From: Oscillospiraceae bacterium
GTDB lineage: Bacteria; Bacillota_A; Clostridia; Oscillospirales; Oscillospiraceae
Direction of reading: 5' to 3'
DNA: 64,000 bases
Assembly (NCBI GenBank): GCA_902786615.1
Contig: CADADE010000017.1
Location: 1-64,000, forward strand
The position numbers and the translations under genes were made by a program. The notes below the pieces were generated by a model. The model did not search any database. It was not told the DNA's origin and saw only the letters and a list, made by a program, of their open reading frames with translations. Positions 1-9,416 of this stretch are shown one piece after another (position 1 is the first letter of the stretch; every line of letters starts with the position of its first letter).

Positions 1-31
1 TTTCTTCAACCGGCGTTTTCTTCCAAAACAT
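1..31 (-). CDS. 5' end of an unidentified gene (partial)
   Basis: Only ten codons (MFWKKTPVEE) are inside the window. The start is supported by a GGAGG ribosome binding site a few bases upstream on the minus strand. It follows the HU gene in the same direction, so the two may be co-transcribed, although a short dyad (GACAGTG/CACTGTC) lies between them. Function cannot be judged. Confidence 0.5.
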   Translation of the reverse strand, partial: MFWKKTPVEE

Positions 32-132
32 AGTTATGCTCCCTCCATGATTGACAGTGTTTTTCTTTTTCACTGTCTCTCATAAAGGGAGCATATCATC
101 AACCGATGGGCGGGAGTTTTTATCGTGTCTTG

Positions 133-420
133 TTACTTTTTGATTTTCGTGTTGACCTTATCCTTGAAAACCTTGGCGGGCTTAAACACGGGGGTGTTGC
201 TCGCAGCGATGTTGATCGTCTTGCCGTTGGCAGGGTTGCGGCCCTCGCGAGCGTCGCGATGCTTGCAGGAGAAGCTGCCGAAGCCGAGGAGAGAGACAGG
301 CTCGCGCGCGGCGAGGGAGTCCATGATGGAATCGAGCACGCTGTTCACAACGGCTGCCGCCTGCTTCTGGGTCAGTTCATTTTCCGCCGCGACCTTTTTG
401 ACCAATTCTGTTTTGTTCAT
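133..420 (-). CDS. hup: HU family DNA-binding protein
   Basis: Histone-like nucleoid protein that binds and bends DNA as a dimer. The 95 residues match HU closely: an N-terminal helical half (MNKTELVKKVA, then QAAAVVNSVLDSI), the LLGFGSFSC strand turn, the conserved GRNPANGKTI segment of the DNA-binding arm, and a lysine-rich end (VFKDKVNTKIKK). HU proteins are usually about 90 residues, so this is full length. The ATG has a good AAAGGAG site. It is the first gene of a leftward unit that continues off the window edge. Confidence 0.95.
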   Translation of the reverse strand: MNKTELVKKVAAENELTQKQAAAVVNSVLDSIMDSLAAREPVSLLGFGSFSCKHRDAREGRNPANGKTINIAASNTPVFKPAKVFKDKVNTKIKK

Positions 421-760
421 TCTGATTATTCTCCTTTATCTGTTTTGTTTGCTGTTTCCGATCGAATTGCAGCAGTTTCTATGCGCTTGGTATTGAATAA
501 TGTTTTCTTATATACCTTAACACACGATAGAATTTGATGCAAGTCCATTTGGAAAATATTTTTACAAAATCGGTAAATATTTAATATTTCCAGGGAAACG
601 CGGCAGAAAAGATCCCCCCGTGATACCTCCATATAAACTTAACCGGAGGACCCGGGTGAGTCCTCCGGTTTGGAAAAACAACACCATCGGTCGACCGGAC
701 CTGTATCTGTCTGACGCGGAGTGGAGGGTGCTGCTGCCGCCAGGCTGCGCCCTCGTTCGT
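421..760. other. Intergenic region between hup and hsdR
   Basis: An AT-rich stretch upstream of hup that should hold its promoter (a weak TTGCAT/TAAGGT candidate on the minus strand), followed by the hsdR terminator. Short reading frames here lack ribosome binding sites and look accidental. Confidence 0.5.
641..670 (-). terminator. Hairpin downstream of hsdR
   Basis: Perfect 11-bp inverted repeat AACCGGAGGAC / GTCCTCCGGTT with an 8-base loop, about 90 bases after the hsdR stop. GC-rich stem, modest T-run on either side. It probably ends the type I restriction operon. Confidence 0.7.
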
Positions 761-3700
761 TCACGCCACGTCGGGATACCTCTTATAGACATACGCATAG
801 ATTTGATCACGGTAATGAGCGATGCTCAGGTCGTCGTAGCACTCCGGCAATTCACAGTACAGTGTGTCGCGGATCAGGACTTGAATCATTGCCTGCGTCT
901 CCTGCTTGTCCGTCCAGTGGTCGAGCTGGGCAATCTTCTCCTTGACCCTGGCGAGCAGGGACACGGACACCTCTTTGATCTTCTTGATATCCGCCTTGGA
1001 GAGATCGTCCCGGAACAGCATGTCGTAGACCGACAGCTCCTCGTCACTGTGGAAGCCCTCGCGGACGTAGCGCTGCTGCTCCTGCGTCATGCTTTGTGCC
1101 AGCGACATCAAATCCAGGAAGGTTTTCTCGATGGAGCTTCGATCCTGCTCGCTGTTGTAGGCCTCGATGATCTTCTGATACTGCTCGTAGTAGTTGACGC
1201 GGTTGGGGTTGTTGAACAGCAGGGCGGCGATGCGCTCCTGAATCACCTGCTCGAGATCGCGGATCACGAGATTTTTCCGCTTCACCCGTGCAAACTCGCG
1301 GCGCAGGAGGTCGAAGTCGATGCCGCTGATGTCAAACTGCCGCGAGGGGACGACGCCCTGCTCCGCCGGTTCGACCTGTATGTATTCATTGATGATGCCG
1401 TTGATCTCTACCATCAGATCGGTCGTGTCCACATGCTTCCGCTTCTTCTGGAGCTGGGCGTGGATGGCCGCGACGGCGTCATACTGCTTTTTCTCATCAG
1501 CGCTCAGATCGTCGCGGTCGGTGTACCTGTAAAGCCGGATCAGCTCGGAGGACATTGTGGTAAACGCTTTCTTCGTCTCGATGCTCTCACATACGGCGTT
1601 GCAGGCGTCGAGCAGCAGGGCGGTCTTCTGAAAATCCTTCGCGTCGATCAGCGTCTGCAAATCAAAATCCTGTTCCTCGAGAAAGTTCCGCGCCTTCTCC
1701 AATACCTCGCGGATACGCGCCAAAAGCTGCTCCTTGTCCACGGTGGGATCGACGCTCCCGCCGCCGGTGTTGGCGGTGTAGTCTGCAAGCGCCTTTCGCA
1801 GCGCCTTGACGATGCCGATGTAGTCGATGATGAGACCGTTGGACTTGCCCTCGGCCACGCGGTTTGCGCGGGCGATGGTCTGCATCAGCGTGTGCGCCTT
1901 GAGAGGCTTGTCGAGGTAGAGGCAGGACAGACATTTGACGTCGAAGCCAGTCAGCCACATGGCGCAGACGAACACCACGCGCAGCGGGTTGTCCCGATCC
2001 TTGAACTCCTTGTCAAGCTCATAGTGCTCCATCTTGGCGCGGTGCGGCAGAATGTCCACCCCCCACTTTTTGAAGGTCTGGATTTCGTTCTGATCCTGTG
2101 AGATGACCACGGCCATCTCCGTCTCGCGCATCCAGCGGATTCTGCGTTCCAGCTCCTGCGCCTCCTGCTGGGAGGCGTTTTTCATTTTCTTCTCCAGCAC
2201 CTCAATCTCCGCCTGCCAGTACTCCTGCACGTAGTTGTACATCCGCACGCAGGTCACCTTGTTGAGACAGACAAACATCGCCTTGCCGCTGGTCCAGAGG
2301 TCGGAATAGTGCCCCGCGAAGTCCCGTGCGATGGAGCGCAGGCGCGGCTCCGCCGTCAGGAGATGGATCTCCCTGGCAAACTCTGCTTCCAGCTTGTCCT
2401 GCTTGTCCACGTCGAGGTCGGCGGCCTCGATGGCATCGAGGATGCGGTCGGTGATTTCGGGGTTGTGCAGGTCCTGGATCTTGTCGCCGCGGTTTTCGTA
2501 GTAGAGCGGGACGGTCGCCCCGTCGTCCACGGCGCGTTTGAAGTCGTAGATGGAGATATAGCCGCCGAAGGTGCGGGCGGTGATGTTGTCGTTGGAGAGA
2601 AGCGGCGTGCCGGTGAAGCCGATGCGGGAGGCCGTGGGCAGCATACGCATCATGTTCTCGGCAAAGATGCCGTTCTGCGTCCGGTGCGCCTCGTCCGACA
2701 TGAGGACAATATCATGGTCGGGAATAATCGGCACGGGGTTCGGATTGTTGAATTTGTGGATCAGCGTGAAGATAAAGCTGGGGTTGCCGCGCAGCTTCGC
2801 TTCCAGATCCGCGCCGCTGGAGGCGATGTACTGGGACGCCTTCGTCCCCTTGCCGAGCAGGCCGCAGTTTTCAAAGGTGTCGCTGATCTGCTTATTCAGC
2901 TCCTCGCGGTCGGTGAGGATCACGAAGGTGGGCGAGCCCGCGAATTTCCGCCGTATCTTCTGCGCGAGGAAAAGCATGGAATAGCTCTTGCCGCTGCCCT
3001 GCGTGTGCCAGAAGACGCCGAGCTTGCCGCCCCGAAGCTTGCGTGCCGCGTAGGCATTGACCGCTTCGTTGACGCCGAGATACTGGTGGTTGCGCGCCAG
3101 GATCTTGGCGGTGCGCCCGCCGGAGTGGTCATAGAGGATGAAGTTTTCAAACAGGTCGAGGAAGTTTTCCTTTTTGCAGATGCCGCGCAGCATGGTTTCC
3201 AGTGCGACGCTACCGGGCTCCTGCTCGTTCAGGCGCTTCCACTCGTGGAAAAACTCGTACTTGCTGCCGAGGGTGCCGACCTTGGCCTCCACGCCGTTGG
3301 AGAGCATCAGGAAAGCGTTGTAATAAAAGAGCTGCGGGATCGTGTCCAGATAGTCCGTGTAGTTGTCGGTGTAGGCGTTCTGCACGTCCACCGTGGTATT
3401 TTTGAGCTCCACGAACAGCAGCGGCAGGCCGTTGACAAAGCCGACGATATCCGTCCGGCGGCGGTAGAGGTCGCCGTGGATCTTCATCTCCTTCACCGCG
3501 AGGAAGTGGTTTTCCGCCGGGTTCTGAAAGTCGATGAGGGCGGCGCGCCTTGCCTCGCTTTTCCCGTCGGGGCGGCGGACGGTGACGGGGACGCCGTCGC
3601 GCAGGAGGAAGTATTTCTCCTCGTTGACCTGCAAGAGCGACGCGGTGGAGAGTCTTTGCTCCAAAGTCTGAATCGCCTCGGCGATCTGGGCGGGCGTGAT

Positions 3701-3898
3701 CCAGGGGTTGAGCTTATGAAGCGCCGCGCGGATATACCGGGTCAGCAGGATTTCCTTATAGTCCTTTCGTCCCAGCGTCCCGCCCTCGCCCAGCACTTCC
3801 TTGTTATAGGCATAGACGACTTCCCAGCCCAGCTCGTCGCGGAGCAGATTCCCCGCGGACTCCTGGACGAGAATGTTTTCGGAATAGTCGTAGGACAT
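761..3898 (-). CDS. hsdR: Type I restriction enzyme, R subunit (HsdR)
   Basis: ATP-dependent motor and nuclease subunit of a type I restriction-modification complex. It translocates unmethylated DNA and cuts away from the recognition site. The 1045 residues show the N-terminal nuclease signature (D150, then VELK with E164 and K166), a Walker A GSGKS at 301-305, a DEAH box at 402-405, a GFTGTP motif soon after, and a C-terminal helical region for complex assembly. Length is normal for the family. It is the last gene of the leftward operon after hsdM and hsdS, separated from them by two non-canonical genes. A GAGAGGG site precedes the ATG. No disruption is visible, so restriction is probably active. 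Confidence 0.96.
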   Translation of the reverse strand: MSYDYSENILVQESAGNLLRDELGWEVVYAYNKEVLGEGGTLGRKDYKEILLTRYIRAALHKLNPWITPAQIAEAIQTLEQRLSTASLLQVNEEKYFLLRDGVPVTVRRPDGKSEARRAALIDFQNPAENHFLAVKEMKIHGDLYRRRTDIVGFVNGLPLLFVELKNTTVDVQNAYTDNYTDYLDTIPQLFYYNAFLMLSNGVEAKVGTLGSKYEFFHEWKRLNEQEPGSVALETMLRGICKKENFLDLFENFILYDHSGGRTAKILARNHQYLGVNEAVNAYAARKLRGGKLGVFWHTQGSGKSYSMLFLAQKIRRKFAGSPTFVILTDREELNKQISDTFENCGLLGKGTKASQYIASSGADLEAKLRGNPSFIFTLIHKFNNPNPVPIIPDHDIVLMSDEAHRTQNGIFAENMMRMLPTASRIGFTGTPLLSNDNITARTFGGYISIYDFKRAVDDGATVPLYYENRGDKIQDLHNPEITDRILDAIEAADLDVDKQDKLEAEFAREIHLLTAEPRLRSIARDFAGHYSDLWTSGKAMFVCLNKVTCVRMYNYVQEYWQAEIEVLEKKMKNASQQEAQELERRIRWMRETEMAVVISQDQNEIQTFKKWGVDILPHRAKMEHYELDKEFKDRDNPLRVVFVCAMWLTGFDVKCLSCLYLDKPLKAHTLMQTIARANRVAEGKSNGLIIDYIGIVKALRKALADYTANTGGGSVDPTVDKEQLLARIREVLEKARNFLEEQDFDLQTLIDAKDFQKTALLLDACNAVCESIETKKAFTTMSSELIRLYRYTDRDDLSADEKKQYDAVAAIHAQLQKKRKHVDTTDLMVEINGIINEYIQVEPAEQGVVPSRQFDISGIDFDLLRREFARVKRKNLVIRDLEQVIQERIAALLFNNPNRVNYYEQYQKIIEAYNSEQDRSSIEKTFLDLMSLAQSMTQEQQRYVREGFHSDEELSVYDMLFRDDLSKADIKKIKEVSVSLLARVKEKIAQLDHWTDKQETQAMIQVLIRDTLYCELPECYDDLSIAHYRDQIYAYVYKRYPDVA

Positions 3899-3940
3899 GA
3901 TATTTCCCTCTCACTTCACAGCTTATTATGAATTGCATAG

Positions 3941-4720
3941 TTATAATTCAACACTCATTATTTCAAACGGATCATAATTGATGGGTTCTAAACAATAGTC
4001 TTTTACTCTGATCACGACGGCACGTGGTTGGAGACATTCTCCTTCAATGACTTCGATATACTTAAATGGAGCACACCAAATGATATAATCTATGTCGGAA
4101 TGAAGAAAAACATCAACAAACGCTTTGTCAGCAGCAAATACATGTTTCTGCGCACCCATCGCTGTCCTCCCGTTTATTGTAAATGGTGTTCCAACTTTAT
4201 GAACATAAGCACTTGACTCGTCAAAGATGAAAAAAATGACTTTATAACCGGGATGGTTCTTTTTGTAATTTGGAATGTGTTTTATATGCTTTTGGACAGT
4301 TCGCTTAAAGTTTTCCAAATAAAATGAATAGTTGTGATCTTCTTCGGTTGGAAGATCTGTAACCGCGTTTATAAATAGCCTCTTTACATTTGAATAAGTC
4401 TTAAATATTCCTGCCTCTTGTAATTCCTTTTCCAGCATGTGCTCTCGCTGATATGTTGGGTTAACTATCGCACCATGTACCTTGTGCCCGTGATCATCAA
4501 CGCGCATTACTTCCATCATAAGCGCAAGGTCGTCGCAGTAGAAATCAGGTGGTGGATCATTTTTCGCAGAGGAATCAATCCACGTTGTCCATTGTGTTGG
4601 GTCTTGTATAGAAGCAACGATACCAAGCGTATCTTCATCTGTGGGTAAAAGGCATATTTCATTTATATCCATGTGCTGGAAAAACTCGACTAAATATGTT
4701 TCTTTCTCAGAGTATAACAT
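3941..4720 (-). CDS. Unknown protein inside the type I R-M operon
   Basis: 259 residues that I cannot assign to a family. Visible features are an acidic DFYCDDLALMMEVMRVDDH stretch near residue 60, a hydrophobic strand KVIFFIFDESSAY around 165, and HSDIDYIIWCAPFK near 208. No signal peptide, membrane segment or Walker motif is seen. The alternation of strands with D/E residues (DLALMMEVMRV) could fit a PD-(D/E)xK-like fold, but that is speculation. It lies about 40 bases upstream of hsdR and downstream of a HEPN gene, in the same direction. Base composition is clearly more AT-rich than hsdR and hsdM, suggesting acquisition together with hsdS and the HEPN gene. Confidence 0.75.
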   Translation of the reverse strand: MLYSEKETYLVEFFQHMDINEICLLPTDEDTLGIVASIQDPTQWTTWIDSSAKNDPPPDFYCDDLALMMEVMRVDDHGHKVHGAIVNPTYQREHMLEKELQEAGIFKTYSNVKRLFINAVTDLPTEEDHNYSFYLENFKRTVQKHIKHIPNYKKNHPGYKVIFFIFDESSAYVHKVGTPFTINGRTAMGAQKHVFAADKAFVDVFLHSDIDYIIWCAPFKYIEVIEGECLQPRAVVIRVKDYCLEPINYDPFEIMSVEL

Positions 4721-4778
4721 GCCATTTTACCTCCACTACAAAATAATGAAGTGTCATATGGATTAATTCTGCATCGAA

Positions 4779-5705
4779 TTAATAATACGTAGAATGGAAA
4801 TGTTCAAGACAGGTTTCCACACAAGATATAAGTTGATCTGTTGTTTCGTCTGACGGATAAGCATCTCTATTGTGTGCAATGTCATTGCGAGGTTTTACTA
4901 TAATGCTTTGATAATCAACAGCTGGTAGGGTGTCATCAAATTGCATTACAAGATCAAATCTATCTCCCAAGCTTCTAAATTTGTCTAGAAACAGCTTAGG
5001 TTTCATGTTAAGACTTTTAATTCTTTGATCAATATAGTGTTCAAGACATAACTCTGCAGCAGCAGATGCATCAATTATTGCCTGCCGGTTTTGTGATGAT
5101 CTTCTAGCTTCATATGCTGAAAGAAGCATCTGATATTCAAGCCGTAATTCTTTTCCAGAACTTGCGAACGCTATAGCTTGTTCAACGATATCTTTTGACG
5201 CAAAACGATCTGAATCTTCAATAACAACAAAAATTGTGGGAAATTGTTCTTGCGGAACAAAACCGTCGTCGTATAATCTCAAAGAGCCAAATGAATTCCA
5301 ATTTCTGTTTTTGTCTCTTTCTGTATGTTGCTTTGTTGAAACAATTATATAACTAAGAAAAGAGTTTTTCCAATTATCAATCTCTGAATAAATCTTTTTG
5401 GCAAGTACGGCTTTTGCTTCTTCGCTACAATCAATCGAGAGCGCTATCATTTTCACGCAGCAGTTCCCCTTGGGATATTGCGCGATATATCCCCAATCTA
5501 AGTCTTTCTTGAACTTGACCGGTTTAGTAAACATAGGTGCGTGCAAGCTGTTGTTATAGAATTCAAATGGCTCAACTTGTATATTATCTGGAATAATGGG
5601 AAACAATAACTCAATCGGAATCCCGTCTATTTTTGCGTTGAACCTTTGTCCTAAGACATCTTTTTTACATAATATACTCTGCGGAAACTCTAAAATACCA
5701 ACCAT
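4779..5705 (-). CDS. HEPN-domain protein (putative RNase/toxin) in the R-M operon
   Basis: 308 residues. The C-terminal third is helical and carries RNDIAH (R273 to H278), the R-x4-H signature of HEPN nucleases. It is preceded by a helix rich in A/E/L (IIDASAAAELCLEHYI) and followed by another (ETTDQLISCVETCLEHF), as expected for a HEPN four-helix bundle. The N-terminal 200 residues look like a mixed alpha/beta domain of unknown family. HEPN proteins commonly cleave RNA in toxin-antitoxin and abortive-infection systems. The start is 2 bases after the hsdS stop, so translation is probably coupled. Low GC relative to hsdM and hsdR. Family assignment rests on the motif and predicted helices only. 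Confidence 0.75.
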   Translation of the reverse strand: MVGILEFPQSILCKKDVLGQRFNAKIDGIPIELLFPIIPDNIQVEPFEFYNNSLHAPMFTKPVKFKKDLDWGYIAQYPKGNCCVKMIALSIDCSEEAKAVLAKKIYSEIDNWKNSFLSYIIVSTKQHTERDKNRNWNSFGSLRLYDDGFVPQEQFPTIFVVIEDSDRFASKDIVEQAIAFASSGKELRLEYQMLLSAYEARRSSQNRQAIIDASAAAELCLEHYIDQRIKSLNMKPKLFLDKFRSLGDRFDLVMQFDDTLPAVDYQSIIVKPRNDIAHNRDAYPSDETTDQLISCVETCLEHFHSTYY

Positions 5706-5707
5706 TC

Positions 5708-6886
5708 TTACACCTCTATTTCTCCACTCATGAGTTTGGGCAGCAAACGGTCGCGGGCTTCTGCTAATTTGCGGTTTTGATTGATTAACACTTGACGCTT
5801 GTCAAAAAACGCAGCAAAGGATTCATAATATCTGTCCGGAGCAGTAAGTAATTCTATTGTATCAATGTGCTTTTTTCCCAAATGTGCGACGGTTGCCCCA
5901 ACCACGGTTTTTTCAAAAAACTTGATCGGCTCATAAATAGCCCAGAGCAGCCAGCCATTCATACCCGGATTATATGGGTTGATTCGGCAAGTCCGCTGGA
6001 CAAGGTAGGCGTCATCCCCGCCCCATGCGTTAATATGGAATTCCCCGTCCATCCCAACAACGATTTCTCCATTCTTCACGACATATTGCTCATCCGCTGT
6101 TTCTGTCGTGTAATCCTCGGTAGTTCCGTTTGGAATATTTCTGATACGTATAATAGGGGTTCCGTCTCCCGTTGTGTTAAAAAGTGAGCCATCAAAAGCA
6201 AAACCATACTGAACATCTGCAATATCAACAAGCCGCTTTCTTTCCCACCCCTCTGGCACGCCGTCATGCACAGGCGTGTTTTCATATCCGGGGAAGCGGA
6301 GGTCGATGAACCATTCCTTATACAGCCGCTGCGCCGCCTCTTCCAGCAGCTTGATCTGCTTCTGGTTGTTTTCAATGAGAGAGTCATAGGAGTACAGAAT
6401 AGAGCCAATTTCCTTTTGTGTCTCTATGTCAGGCGCATATACTACAAATTGCTCACATTCAGGAACTCTCAAATGTGTAACTGTTGCACCTACTCCACGA
6501 GATTTTATATTCTCCTTGTTCTGTGGATTAAGAAACCAATAGAGCAAAAAACAATTATCGCAAACGGATGGATTAGCTCGATATAGAACAAGCCTTTGAC
6601 CTAAAAAATAGTTTTCCGATTCTCTAACCAATCCCGCTTCCCCTAATGGAGCTTCTCTTGTAAAAATAATGTCGCCTTTTTTCAGATACCCTCGCCTTGA
6701 CCACTTATGGAAAGTATCTTCTGATACACAATTTAGATTTTCAAGATTTATAAAACCATCTCTTATATCGCTTGTTCTCAACATGTGGTACGGTGTTGAC
6801 ACATCGCTGATAGGAGCTGTTTTGTTGACACAGTCGACAATATCAGTGCACAGATCTTTTATTATATATTTCTGCCACTCGCTCAT
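5708..6886 (-). CDS. hsdS: Type I restriction specificity subunit (HsdS)
   Basis: Sequence-recognition subunit shared by the methylase and restriction complexes. The 392 residues have the usual two target recognition domains, each followed by a conserved helix: the central repeat IGSILYSYDSLIENNQKQIKLLEE around 160-185 with LYKEWFIDLRFPG, and the C-terminal QVLINQNRKLAEARDRLLPKLMSGEIEV. The ATG overlaps the hsdM stop (ATGA). The recognition domains are AT-rich compared with hsdM, which is typical because hsdS genes are exchanged frequently. The specificity itself cannot be read from sequence. Confidence 0.95.
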   Translation of the reverse strand: MSEWQKYIIKDLCTDIVDCVNKTAPISDVSTPYHMLRTSDIRDGFINLENLNCVSEDTFHKWSRRGYLKKGDIIFTREAPLGEAGLVRESENYFLGQRLVLYRANPSVCDNCFLLYWFLNPQNKENIKSRGVGATVTHLRVPECEQFVVYAPDIETQKEIGSILYSYDSLIENNQKQIKLLEEAAQRLYKEWFIDLRFPGYENTPVHDGVPEGWERKRLVDIADVQYGFAFDGSLFNTTGDGTPIIRIRNIPNGTTEDYTTETADEQYVVKNGEIVVGMDGEFHINAWGGDDAYLVQRTCRINPYNPGMNGWLLWAIYEPIKFFEKTVVGATVAHLGKKHIDTIELLTAPDRYYESFAAFFDKRQVLINQNRKLAEARDRLLPKLMSGEIEV

Positions 6887-8757
6887 ATCCCCAGTTCCTC
6901 CAAATTCCTGGAGATGGTCTCCATGAGTTCGTTGGACCGGGCCTGTAGGGTCAGGAGCTCTTCGTGAATCTCCCGCATGCGCGCATTAAAGTCCACACCG
7001 TCGTCCTCCACGGGGGCCACGCCCACATATGCGCCGGGGGTCAGAGACCAGCCTTTGGCCTCGATCTCGCTGCGCTCCGCCACTTTGCACAGGCCGGGGA
7101 TATCCCGGTATTCGCCCTCGCCGAATTTCTCAAAGAGCCAGACGGCCTCTTTGGCAACGGTGATGGCCTCGTCCACCTCGGCGATACGGGCCGCCCACTC
7201 AGCCTCGGCCTTTTTCTTGTCCCGCTTGCTGACGTCTTTCAGCGCAAGCGCCGCCCGGTTCTGCTGCTTCTCCTTGAAGGCTTCCAGAGATTTCAGCGCC
7301 TCGGCAAAGCCGCCGTGACGAGCGGCGATCCGCTGTGTCTCGGTATCGGCAAGCAGCGCCGCCCGGTCGGACAACTCCCGGTAATACACATCCAGCAGCG
7401 CCGCGTATTTCGACCTCTCGCCCCGGTAGAGCCAGACGATGGCGTTCAGGTTTTTGAGCTGCCAATCCGTCCACTCGTTGAGGGTGCGGTCCACCACGGT
7501 GTAATAATTCCGCGCGTCGATGAACAGCACCTTGTCAAGGCGCGCCGCTTCTTTCCCCTTGTCGAAGAACCACAGGGAGCAGGGCAGGGATTTGGTATAG
7601 AAAAAGTTGTTGCCGACGCTCACCATCACGTCCACATGCCCGGTCTCCGTAAGCGCGCGGCGGATGTCCCTGTCCTTGCCCTGGCTGTCGGTGGCGGAGG
7701 AGGCCATGACAAAGCCCGCCCGGCCCGTCTCGTTCAGGTAGGCGTAGAAATAGGAGATCCAGAGATAATTTGCGTTGCCGACCTCCTTCTGCTTGTTCAC
7801 GCCCGGCAGACCGAAGGGCAGACGCCCCGCGCTCTCGCAGCTCTCGGCCTTGACCTTGTCCACATTGAAGGGCGGATTCGCCATCACATAGTCGCAGCAG
7901 CCCGCGAGGTTGTGCGCGTCGTGGTAGAAGGTGTTGGCCTCGTCGCCGGACTTGATGACGCCGGTCAGCCCGTGCACCGCCATGTTCATCAGGCAGAGCT
8001 GGGCGTTGTACTCCACCTTCTCCTGCCCGTAAAAGGTCATGGCGGTGTTGGCGGAGAGCCCCGCATGGTTCACAAAATCGCCGGTCTGGACAAACATGCC
8101 GCCGCTGCCGCAGGCCGGGTCCAGCAGGACGCCGCTCTTCGGCTCGAGGATGTTGACGATCATCTTGACCAGGGATTTCGGCGTGAAGAACACGCCGTCA
8201 TCCGAGGCGATGTTCTTGGCAAATTTGTTGAGGAAGTATTCGTAGATGCGGCCGATCACGTCGCCGCCCACGTCGTCCATGGCGCTGTTGTTGAAGATGC
8301 GCAGGAGCTCCGACAGCAGCTCGTCCGAGAAGATGGTGTAGTCCTTGGGCAGCACGCCGCTGAGCTGTTCGCTCTGCTCCTCGACAAGCAGCATGGCGTT
8401 GTTGACCACCTCGCCCAGGGAGTTCATGGGGTGGCCGTCGCGGCTCAAAAGTCCCGCCGCGGCGATGTTCGCGGGCAGGTTCACAAGGTAGTCGTACTGC
8501 GCCTCCTTCGGCAGGTACAGGGCGCTCTTGGCGGCAAAGTCGCTCGCCTCCACGGGCAGGACGCGCCCGCCGCGCGTGGGGCGGCTGCGCAGGATCTCCG
8601 CCTCGACAAGCTTAAAACGGCTGTAGGCGTAGCGCAGGAAGATCAGCCCCAGCACGGGCATGCAGTATTGGTTCGAGGTCAGCTTCGACCCCGCCCGCAG
8701 CAGATCCGCCGACTCCCAGAGTTCTGCTTCCAATTTGCGAATGCTTCTGTTATCCAT
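6883..8757 (-). CDS. hsdM: Type I restriction-modification methyltransferase (HsdM)
   Basis: Adenine N6-methyltransferase subunit that protects host DNA. With the start at MDNRSIRKLEAELWE, the protein has 624 residues: an N-terminal HsdM_N helical domain, SAM-binding motif I DPACGSGG at 213-220, catalytic NPPF at 294-297, and a long C-terminal coiled region. A longer frame exists upstream, but the extra 53 codons are the out-of-frame end of the preceding gene. The chosen ATG overlaps that gene's stop, as in a coupled operon. Confidence 0.95.
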   Translation of the reverse strand: MDNRSIRKLEAELWESADLLRAGSKLTSNQYCMPVLGLIFLRYAYSRFKLVEAEILRSRPTRGGRVLPVEASDFAAKSALYLPKEAQYDYLVNLPANIAAAGLLSRDGHPMNSLGEVVNNAMLLVEEQSEQLSGVLPKDYTIFSDELLSELLRIFNNSAMDDVGGDVIGRIYEYFLNKFAKNIASDDGVFFTPKSLVKMIVNILEPKSGVLLDPACGSGGMFVQTGDFVNHAGLSANTAMTFYGQEKVEYNAQLCLMNMAVHGLTGVIKSGDEANTFYHDAHNLAGCCDYVMANPPFNVDKVKAESCESAGRLPFGLPGVNKQKEVGNANYLWISYFYAYLNETGRAGFVMASSATDSQGKDRDIRRALTETGHVDVMVSVGNNFFYTKSLPCSLWFFDKGKEAARLDKVLFIDARNYYTVVDRTLNEWTDWQLKNLNAIVWLYRGERSKYAALLDVYYRELSDRAALLADTETQRIAARHGGFAEALKSLEAFKEKQQNRAALALKDVSKRDKKKAEAEWAARIAEVDEAITVAKEAVWLFEKFGEGEYRDIPGLCKVAERSEIEAKGWSLTPGAYVGVAPVEDDGVDFNARMREIHEELLTLQARSNELMETISRNLEELGI

Positions 8758-9356
8758 CACAGCCACACTCCTAAAATATCTTGAACCGGTTTTAACACGC
8801 GCAGAGGCTTGGCATAAGACATCAGGTTCGGGATGTTTTTCTCCGGATCGGCGATATAGCTTTGAACTGCTTTGTTGAAAATCTCCCGATCCATCTTGTT
8901 GCGGTAGCGCAGGCAATCGCAGATCGCGCGTTCCTTGTCAACGATCCGGACAGATACTCCGTCGATCTCGCCGTCTGTGAGGCCGAGTTCCAGCAGTCCC
9001 GGCTCCACAAAATAGGGCTTCACGAAGGGGTAGTCGATGTGAAAGCGGGTCTTGTTTGAGTCCTTGCTCACCGCCATGTGCCACGCTGCCGGCGTCCGGT
9101 CACTGTAGCCGTAGTGCCGGAGCGCCGTGTCCATGCAGAGAATCCCGTCCGGGAACAGGCGAACAACGGTGCTTAGCTCACTGGGATCGGTATTCTTGAT
9201 CCACTGATAATACCCGGTGCGCACTTTTTCAATATATCCTTCCTGGATCAGCCATTGGATATCGGCATAATAAATCCTTTCACGGCTCAGCTCCCCGGTG
9301 CGCATCATGCCGTGGTAGTCATGAAATATCGATCGGATTTTGTCAATGTCTCGCAT
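8757..9356 (-). CDS. AbiEi-like antitoxin/transcriptional regulator
   Basis: 199 residues resembling the AbiEi antitoxin family of type IV toxin-antitoxin systems. It has an N-terminal winged-helix region (IRSIFHDYHGMMRTGELSRE, then IQWLIQEGYIEKVRTGYYQW) and a C-terminal part with the typical VRIVDKERAICDCLRYRNKMD segment. The ATG is chosen because AAAGG sits 8 bases before it, whereas an in-frame GTG nine bases earlier has no room for a ribosome binding site. No AbiEii nucleotidyltransferase toxin is seen next to it. Instead it heads the hsdM-hsdS-HEPN-hsdR operon, so it may act as that operon's regulator. Confidence 0.82.
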   Translation of the reverse strand: MRDIDKIRSIFHDYHGMMRTGELSRERIYYADIQWLIQEGYIEKVRTGYYQWIKNTDPSELSTVVRLFPDGILCMDTALRHYGYSDRTPAAWHMAVSKDSNKTRFHIDYPFVKPYFVEPGLLELGLTDGEIDGVSVRIVDKERAICDCLRYRNKMDREIFNKAVQSYIADPEKNIPNLMSYAKPLRVLKPVQDILGVWL

Positions 9357-9416
9357 CGCGATCACCTTTCAACTATTTGCTTGATTGAAGATTGAAGCGG
9401 ATATTTTACTATGTCT

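Noticed and set aside
620..2101. Long open frame antisense to hsdR
   Set aside because: No family signature; the frame is open because of GC-rich codon bias of hsdR on the other strand.
2309..3931. Second long frame antisense to hsdR
   Set aside because: Low-complexity V/D/G/R translation typical of antisense shadow; hsdR is clearly the gene.
6964..8784. 606-codon frame opposite hsdM
   Set aside because: Antisense shadow; hsdM carries all methyltransferase motifs.
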